Source of the DNA: Mactra quadrangularis
Taxonomy: Eukaryota; Mollusca; Bivalvia; Venerida; Mactridae
Reading direction: 5' to 3'
Assembly (NCBI GenBank): GCA_025267735.1
Contig: CM046297.1
Coordinates: forward strand, 31,956,011-32,020,010
Length of the DNA: 64,000 nucleotides
Below the pieces are notes generated by a model, which worked only from the letters and a program-made list of their open reading frames with translations, did not search any database and was not told where the DNA came from. Numbering within the stretch: position 1 is the stretch's first letter; the number at the start of each line of letters is the position of its first letter. Position numbers and translations under genes: made by a program. Shown in pieces: positions 57,346 through 64,000 of the stretch.

Positions 57346-57402
57346 GAATAAATCTAAACACAATAAATACCCCAGTACTTTCAGTGCTTTGATTTACGTA
57401 TA

Positions 57403-57495
57403 GGATAGAGCATGAGTAGCAGTTTGATATGGGATTTATCAACGAGCGAAGCGAGTTGATAAATCCCATATCAAACTGCTACGAGTATTCTATCC
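57403..57495. repeat. Near-perfect 93-bp hairpin with GCGAAGC centre
   Basis: Arms of about 40 bp pair GGATAGAGCATGAGTAGCAG with its inverse CTGCTACGAGTATTCTATCC. The centre is ACGAGCGAAGCGAGT, with GCGAAGC at 57446-57452 exactly on the axis of symmetry. Confidence 0.9.
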
Positions 57496-59410
57496 GACTT
57501 AGACAACGGATATGAAATTATAAGTTTATAATGGCCATTTTCATTTATTTCGTCACGTGTTTATACTATTGCCATCTTTTAGCCACATAAAACTCAGAAT
57601 AATATAGTGGGTCTTAAACTTAAACGATATTAAATTTTGTGTCGTGAATTTCGTGCTAAAGCTAATTAGAACTCATAAACACAATTTTTTATAGATAGTG
57701 TTTTTCATGAATGTAAATATTATTAATGTGCCCATGTACATAGTGTGCAGTTAAATAATTATAGAGGATTGAAATTAACAATTATTTTTGATAAATAATC
57801 ACAGTGGTGATTCGACATAGGAATATAATTCTTTATCACAGAACTGAATACTGTTTTGGCTAACCAGGAGCACTATTAAGCTGAAAGTACATGTTATTGT
57901 TTTATATCTTTCATCACTGTTTAACATTGTTATAACTAGTAAACGTGTGAACATTCAATTTAGACAAATTATTTCTCATAAAAATAATGTAAGAACAAAA
58001 AGAAAAATATAGAAAAAGAAAGAAAATAGAACGGTTAAGATTTTAAAAGCATATGTCTTACTTTTTGTTATTAAAAACTACATTAAATTGGCACAAAGGG
58101 AGGCAATAATGGCAAGTGCTTAGATCCTATTTAACTCCCTTGCATATGTAAATCGTGTTAGATAATATTTAATATACGCCCCAGGGGCATGTTTATGATT
58201 TTAAACAGTATAGAAATATACAAAATATAACGCGTGACTGTATAAATTTTGTTTTTTAATTAATTTGATAAGTCTTCAATATATTTTTGTAATAATATTT
58301 AAATATCTAGTTAAATAATAAACAAAGAATCTGCATGCTTAACTAAGACAGAATTAGAAACCAATTGAATTTAATTGACATAATAAACTGCTTACTTTGA
58401 CAACCTATTTGTTAGTATTTAACTTGTGATAGAAAACATCACAGTTTTACTGTGTGCATGTATGTCGTTATTTTGACTTAAATGTCATACGTATAGCCAA
58501 GCGTTTGCCTCCTTTAACGAAGCATTTGACTGGCTCTGGTCATTCCTAAACACCATGCCATTCCTTTTTCATAGAGAATGGAAATAAGGCTTGGTTACCA
58601 GAGCTATTAATGTTTTGCTAGGAGTTGACTTACGCTGTTGATTTTGGTGTTTGTCTCCGAATGGAGACGAACCGATCTGCATGAGTCGTGCATGTGGTCG
58701 CACGATCATGACAATTTATTTCCTGTCTCATTTAATTCCCCTCAAAATATTTAAAGTAAGAAGGTATACTAAATTTATTTAACTATCAGTTAAATAAAAT
58801 TAGATCCTATTGTAATGTAATTGACTGAAGTAACTAATCTGTTACAAAATTTCTATAGGTCTTTAATTTATTTAGTTGGGATTTTCCCAAAATAATTGCC
58901 CATTCTACATTCGAGTTCCTTTCCACAAATGCCTTACTTCTAACATCCTATCACGAGGGGTTTTATTGATAGGAAATGGTGCCAATGCAGAATCGCATTT
59001 ACATATATCACATAATTTGCAAAATTACGTAGTTATACGTATGCAAATTTCAAACCAGTACGGTACGTGTACAAAATAACATTACATGTAAGTGTTAACG
59101 TTAAAATAAAACAATCCAGTCCACTTCATCAATTTTCAAAACATGGCACATGAGTCCATACTATTGTGGTACAGTGACAAACTATTAATTCTTGTGAGGA
59201 CTTAAATTAAAATAAATTAACAGTTAATTTCTCTAAACTTTGGTTGCCTTTCAAATTAATACTGATAAGCTTATTGAAACATTTCACCTTGGAAATCTAC
59301 ATGTATATACTCAGCAGTTGATTGTATTTAAACTGATAATGAGGCGGATCTAGACTTTTTACATTGAACTGTACTATTCCATGACTAATGCTAGTCGACA
59401 AATGAGACCA
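57496..59410. other. AT-rich intronic DNA
   Basis: No gene, tandem repeat or hairpin could be supported here. Confidence 0.4.
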
Positions 59411-59911
59411 TGGCCCGGTTTCACGAACGCATTCCTATCTAAAATTTCTAGATTAACCTTAAATTTGCTATTTTTAGCATTTTTTAGTTTAAGTGCGTTT
59501 CACAAACATTTTACAATTTAATCCGTTCTTAAATAGTCTAAGTTTAATCGAAAAATTAATGAAAATTTAATCGAGTGAATGGGTAGATTAAACCGAATGT
59601 AAACATTACTTAAATATAAACAAATGGTTAACGTGCGTTTAGATGTATGTTTGACTGGCTCTAGAGTCCCTAAACGACCCTAATTCCGACGAAGGGACAC
59701 TTAGTGTGATTTAGGAAATATGTCGGAAGATAGAATATATCAGAGTTACAGATTTTCACCTGCTACAATTTATTCCATCGTTGAACTTATTCGTCTCCTC
59801 ACGTATAAGACTGAGTATGACAGTTTCTGCACTACTTCACGACTCAAGTGTTGGCGGAGTTGAGTTTCTGTAGTATTACTAGCAGATTAAAACGAATAAA
59901 TTCTTTATGTA

Positions 59912-61888
59912 GGCGTCACACTGTCCCGATGTAAGCACAAGATGGACATACGAATAAAAGTTTAAATTCGGATCTGATCGTTATAAGATCGCGCCATTCG
60001 TGAGGGCATCTTTTGTCATCGTATGATCACCGGCTGAATTTTTAGGCTCCGGCGACAACTTCGTGAGCCATCGCAAAATTTTTAGCATGCTAAAAAATTG
60101 CCGGAAGTCATTGCGAAGGTTTTTTTTCGTGTTGAATTCGTACTTCAATTTTGGGCATCGTAAGGCCGTCGTAAAGCCTTATTGTCAATTGTGTAGTATT
60201 CGTCTTTACTCCGTGTGATTATCGGTGTCATCTAGCATTTTTCGCCTCAAGAAGACAATACGAGGGAAACAAGAAGTTATGCGATTGTCTTAGGAAGGCA
60301 TCACGACTACGCGAAGCCCTCGGGATACCGTCGTGTCGCTATCGTATTTTGGTACGATGACATCGAAATGGCACTACAATGTGGACCGAATAAGCGAATT
60401 TAAATGGCTCAAGCGTTGTATATGCACCATGGTTGACATATAAAGACTTGCCTTCGACCATCTTCCTAATTAGTCTTGTACATCTCTACTGAGACTACAA
60501 AATATTTGATCATTTGCAAATTAATATAAAAATTAAGTTAATATCCAGCAGAATTGCATTAGTTTGAAAATTAGTCAACCACGAAAAGGAAGACAAAATC
60601 GAAGACAGAAATAGGGGTCAATGAGGGTCAGAAAATGGGTGTTTGGGAAAAAAACAAACGTATGGCAACTAAAGTACTCTACTAGAGGAGTTGAATTCAG
60701 AAGATGATACTTTTTCTAAAAAATGTTGTTGTTGGCTTTTACAGCCCAGCAACTCATTGTATAGGTCATATCAAGGCGACCAGTCAACACACTCACCGTT
60801 TCTAGAAGTTCTAAATCTCTGGATTTAGCGAATAACCAATTACTAAGCACATACTTCTGCCAGTGGCTAACAACTGCCCTATATGATTTAAAATCTGTGG
60901 TAGGAGAGACAATGGCCGTAGAAATTATTTCATTACCCAACTCCACGAAAGTATGCTCCGTCTGGGAATCAAATCCACGACCCCTCCATTAGAGGACTTG
61001 TGTGTTACCAACTAAGCTAGCCGGACAACTAGCTTCTACAATACTTCTCAGATGCCTCTACGATGAGGTCATACAAAGGATATATAATACAGAATAAGGA
61101 CACATGGTACAGTGGTACAGGAAGTCTTTTTCTCCTAGCCTCAAGCTATTACTCTATGACGCCTGACCTGCGGTGATCGAAGCAGGTCAACTTCAGAGTA
61201 GCTCCAAACACAATATCCCTTACATCAAATGTTCAAGTTTGCGATGGCAGCTAAGTCAAGATTGTATCTGAGGTGATCTAGTGCTCTACTACAATGGAAG
61301 AATGGACTGCCATTGCTGAGAATTTTGAAAAGATATGTCATGCTGTGGTGCTCTGGATGGCAAACATGTGACGGTTATATATCCTTGGAGTACTAGCCTT
61401 TTAAAAGGGAATAAAATGCCTTCTTCTTTATTGTTCTTATTATCTTGATTGATGCCGACTTAAGTATAACTATAAACTCTCTATACCCAGGCGCGTTGTA
61501 GACCTTAGCTATTCTTGCACTCATGTTCCGAGTATTTCTGATGACCATGAACCGGGAGTCACGTGACGCATTCGTGACTGCATTCTTACACATCATACTC
61601 ACAATACGACGTCGTATACCCATCGTGTGGCATTCGCATGTCCTGCGGGTTATAACTTGGTAAAAATCTGCGTCTTTCAAGTGACTTCGTGAGTAGCTCG
61701 GATGCGATCGCGTGAATTATAGAATGATACGTGTGTGGATCGGATGCGATCGAGTGGCCTTCTGTAGGAATCGTACTTGCTTCGGGTGCTGATTGATTGT
61801 CGGCCAATTTCGAGCCCATCTTCCTGCGATATTAGAAATTCCAAATTTGTATGTCCATCGGGTGTCAATTTCGGGACAGTGTGACGCC
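59912..61888. mobile_element. Nested transposon with GGCGTCACACTGTCCCGA ends
   Basis: The left end GGCGTCACACTGTCCCGA (59912-59929) and right end TCGGGACAGTGTGACGCC (61871-61888) are perfect 18-bp inverted repeats. A second match, GATGGACATAC, lies further in on both sides. CTTTA occurs on both flanks and may be the target duplication. The interior has a perfect palindrome TTTTTAGCATGCTAAAAA (near 60078-60097) and no transposase frame. It carries a SINE at 60715-61028. Confidence 0.8.
60715..61028 (-). mobile_element. tRNA-Lys SINE, full length, inside the nested transposon
   Basis: On the minus strand the head TTGTCCGGCTAGCTTAGTTG and GAGGGGTCGTGGATTTGATT is followed by the complete body. 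It ends near GCTGGGCTGTAAAAGCCAAC. This is the best-preserved copy in the window together with 6558-6872. Confidence 0.8.
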
Positions 61889-62172
61889 AGCTTTAATATC
61901 TAGGTCGATCGTCTTTCTGCTAAGAATTTAGAGATGACAATCATTCCAACAAAAAATTGATTAATTAGTTTTATCAATTTCCTTAATTCTAATTTTAATA
62001 CACATTCGTCACCAAACCGCATCGTATTTTTTATTTACGAGGCATGACTTATTAAGTATGCTTAATTCATTCGTTGTGTCTTTATTTAAGAATCATAGCT
62101 TGAAGATTTTAACAAAAATTGTATATGAACAGTTCAATATTTTCAAATGCAAATAATGAAAGTCGAACCATT

Positions 62173-62463
62173 TTAAACATAGATTATGTAAACGTTTCTA
62201 ACCACCATATTCGTGCAAGACATGCAATACATTTTAAACACACTGTCCCTACACGCATTGAATGCAAAACCTATTGTAAGACAGTAATAACATGTCAAGC
62301 ATATTGTAAGGCGGACACTAATCGTCAAAAGCCATTTTAAGCAATTTTCGATCTGTTTAATGTAGTAATTGTTGTCACTCGACCAAACGGACAATAACTG
62401 ATTGATCCGTGCACTACAATTTAAGTAATGTTTTTTGTAACTGTCTGGAACATTTACACACAT
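62173..62463 (-). pseudogene. Uncharacterised ORF, counterpart of 4583-4873
   Basis: A 96-codon frame sharing KHYLNCSARI, IKQ-EN-LKWLL, LTICL-YCLTIG and MVV-NVYI with the frame at 4583. The copies differ at many positions yet both are open. No known domain is visible. It may be a remnant of the transposon's gene or chance openness. Confidence 0.3.
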
Positions 62464-62640
62464 TCAAAAAGTTTAAACCAAATATTTAACAAAGGGTTCT
62501 CTTATCACCCACTAGTAATAAACTTGACACACCACCTTATTTTTTTAGTTAGCCAAGACGGGCATCATAGTATGCGATGCATTTTGCAGTTTTTGTTATC
62601 CAAATTAGCTCGTCTCTAAACTTAGTTTGCTCATACCAAT

Positions 62641-63192
62641 ATATACAAATACTTTGGTAAAGCAGTCATAGAGATATGAAGTCTGTCATTAACAAAGACT
62701 TTTTATATCAATCAATGGAAGATTATAGATCAAGCAAATAACGACATGATACGTGGTGAATCAATTTAGCTATAAATACTATCAATTATATCATCATTAT
62801 TCCTACAATGACCTACAGAAGTCACTCTAACCATAGACTAGACAGAATATTCATCTTATAAGGACGTATCATTTGGAAGTCAGAATTCAAATTATAATTT
62901 TAGTGTTTGAAACTCCTTGTGTACTTTTTTTCTCAATTTCAATAGAAAATGATTAATCTAAATTCATTTCTTCTAAAGATTGCAAATAACGATCACCCAC
63001 ACAATGTACTAAGTTATTATACAACATCACAAGAAAGGATACGCAAGGCATTGTTAAAATACATTATATAAGTCGATCGCAATTTTTCTCAAAGAAATGA
63101 GGTATAGCGCAAGTTTGAATATAGTATTACGCACGTGCATAACAAAAATTAAAGGTGAATAAGAACTTTTGTAAACGTATTTGTGTAAACAC
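62641..63192. other. AT-rich intronic DNA
   Basis: No supported feature. Confidence 0.4.
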
Positions 63193-63462
63193 TATAGCTC
63201 GTTTAGGATAACTTGAGACAAACGACTCAGTCTGTTTACATATTTGGGACTCAGGTATTACATAAAACAGGGAGGTCAGCTGATTTTGTGTAATGAGAGT
63301 ATTAAACATGTCTTAATGCGTGGAACGTGTGTTCTCGTACTAAAGTTAATACATCAAAACACATTGATAATAGTCGATAATTACGTGTACTAAACTTAAA
63401 TCCACCTGTGTATAAAAATGGTTTCGTTATATTTTGTCTCAGGTTATCCTAAACGAGCTATA
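63193..63462. mobile_element. 270-bp MITE, TA-flanked, upstream of exon 7
   Basis: The left end TATAGCTCGTTTAGGATAAC and right end GTTATCCTAAACGAGCTATA are inverted repeats of about 30 bp in all, including TGAGACAAA. TA at the outer edge suggests a Tc1/mariner-type target. There is no ORF. It ends about 110 bp before the exon 7 acceptor. Confidence 0.85.
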
Positions 63463-63571
63463 TTATAGGAAGGGTAAATCAGAGTAAAAACTGCTGCGTA
63501 CTTTCATTTTCGTCTGTTACAGCATGAGAAACACCAATAATGCAGTTAGATAAATTTCTATCCATTTTCAG

Positions 63572-63798
63572 TTCTTTAAAATTCAAGATGACACTAAGCA
63601 GAAGGCATTGGACAGTATTAGTTACAGTTATAGTACCAATGTTGTTAGTATCATTTGCTGGAATGTTAGTATTTCTTATACCGGCAGAAAACAACAGTAA
63701 AATAGGATATACTGTTGCTATTTTGATTGCTGAACTATTATTGATGATTGTCGTCCTTGACATTGTACCTTTGGCATCAGCACATGTTCCTATATTAG
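63572..63798 (+). CDS. Receptor exon 7: TM1 and TM2 pore helix
   Basis: 227 nt between CCATTTTCAG and GTAATA, phase 2 to 1, residues 213-288. It encodes SSLKFKMTLSRRHW, the end of loop C and pre-TM1. TM1 follows (TVLVTVIVPMLLVSFAG...FLIP), then the linker AENNSKIGYT, TM2 (VAILIAELLLMIVVLDIVP) and LASAHVPILG. The lengths fit the family without gaps. By alignment the -1' selectivity Glu is Ser, 9' Leu is Ile, 11' is Glu and the 20' ring is Asp. TM3, the cytoplasmic loop and TM4 lie outside the window. Confidence 0.93.
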
Positions 63799-64000
63799 GT
63801 AATATATTTTCTATTTATATACTAAATGAATAAAAGCTTATCCCGATGAAAGCAAATATGAAAATGCCTAGTCGTGATTTGGGTAGTCCAAATGAAAAAT
63901 AAATTTGATATTGATATACGTAGTAGCTAATTGTTGTGCATCAATTGCATGATAATAATAATAATTACATATTGCACAAAAAGCTTGTAGATATTTTCAC
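63799..64000 (+). other. Start of intron 7
   Basis: Begins GTAATA. The window ends before the next exon. Confidence 0.8.

Larger units (their letters stand above)
59413..62640 (-). mobile_element. GGCCCGGTTTCACGAA-type transposon, minus copy (interrupted)
   Basis: The low-coordinate end is GGCCCGGTTTCACGAACGC. 59750-59905 and 61895-62640 match, in reverse complement, 5370-5480 and 4430-5340 of the plus copy. The gap between them is filled by a separate transposon (59912-61888). The high-coordinate terminus is not identified. Confidence 0.6.
50624..63571 (+). other. Intron 6 (12.9 kb)
   Basis: Starts GTATAC and ends TCCATTTTCAG. It contains the transposons, the 317-bp duplication and the hairpin listed separately. 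No further receptor exon is needed to keep the frame. Confidence 0.8.
9447..63798 (+). other. Gene span: nicotinic-receptor-like channel subunit (partial)
   Basis: Seven exons give 865 coding nt, about 288 residues, in one open frame. They encode signal peptide, ligand-binding domain, Cys-loop, TM1 and TM2. Every junction is GT-AG and exon phases match (1, 0, 0, 2, 1, 2, 1). The 45-nt and 110-nt exons equal the classic exon 3 and 4 sizes of vertebrate nicotinic subunit genes. The 3' end, with TM3, the large cytoplasmic loop and TM4, lies beyond the window. The protein is inferred to be a plasma-membrane subunit of a pentameric channel. Loop C lacks the vicinal cysteines of alpha subunits. Introns are about 34.7, 3.1, 1.7, 0.47, 0.56 and 12.9 kb. 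Exon 1 is the least certain part. Confidence 0.85.

Overview
The window looks like AT-rich, intron-rich animal nuclear DNA, most likely from a bivalve or other mollusc. The reasons are a nicotinic-receptor-type Cys-loop channel gene split by conserved introns, tRNA-derived SINEs, LINE fragments with CCHC tails, many non-autonomous DNA transposons and several tandem satellites. There is no bacterial-style operon. The species is inferred from the style of the repeats; nothing in the sequence proves it.

Only one host gene is well supported: a plus-strand subunit of the nicotinic acetylcholine receptor-like (pentameric ligand-gated ion channel) family. Seven exons join in frame with matching phases and GT-AG boundaries: 9447-9492 (signal peptide), 44208-44347, 47494-47538 (45 nt), 49190-49299 (110 nt), 49771-49919 (Cys-loop), 50476-50623 and 63572-63798 (TM1 and TM2). 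The gene runs off the right edge, so TM3, the cytoplasmic loop and TM4 lie outside. Intron 1 (about 34.7 kb) and intron 6 (about 12.9 kb) hold most of the repeats.

Layout. 1-2.4 kb: CAA/GTT low-complexity DNA and a 22-bp palindromic satellite around a LINE tail. 2.4-9.4 kb: nested transposons, a tRNA-Lys-type SINE and a long-TIR element. 11.1-13.5 kb: hairpins and a TIR element with a decayed ORF. 15.1-19.6 kb: a LINE interrupted by a 3.25-kb inverted-repeat element. 20.3-28.5 kb: five tandem 1.76-kb units joined at palindromes. 28.6-34.2 kb: long hairpins, composite SINE-bearing repeats and a hAT-type MITE. 34.3-37.4 kb: two minisatellites, one with 66 copies of a 36-bp unit. 37.4-43.2 kb: a SINE split by another repeat, then a TTAA-flanked MITE. 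44-50.6 kb: exons 2-6. 51-57.5 kb: transposon remnants, a recent 317-bp duplication and a near-perfect hairpin. 59.4-62.6 kb: a three-level nest of transposons. 63.2 kb: a MITE just upstream of exon 7.

The main points of interest are the degraded ligand site and unusual pore residues of the receptor, the frame-breaking 8-bp punctuation of the 36-bp minisatellite, the palindrome-jointed 1.76-kb tandem array, and hairpins whose tips carry GCGAAGC. All repeat identities come from reading by eye and no database was searched.
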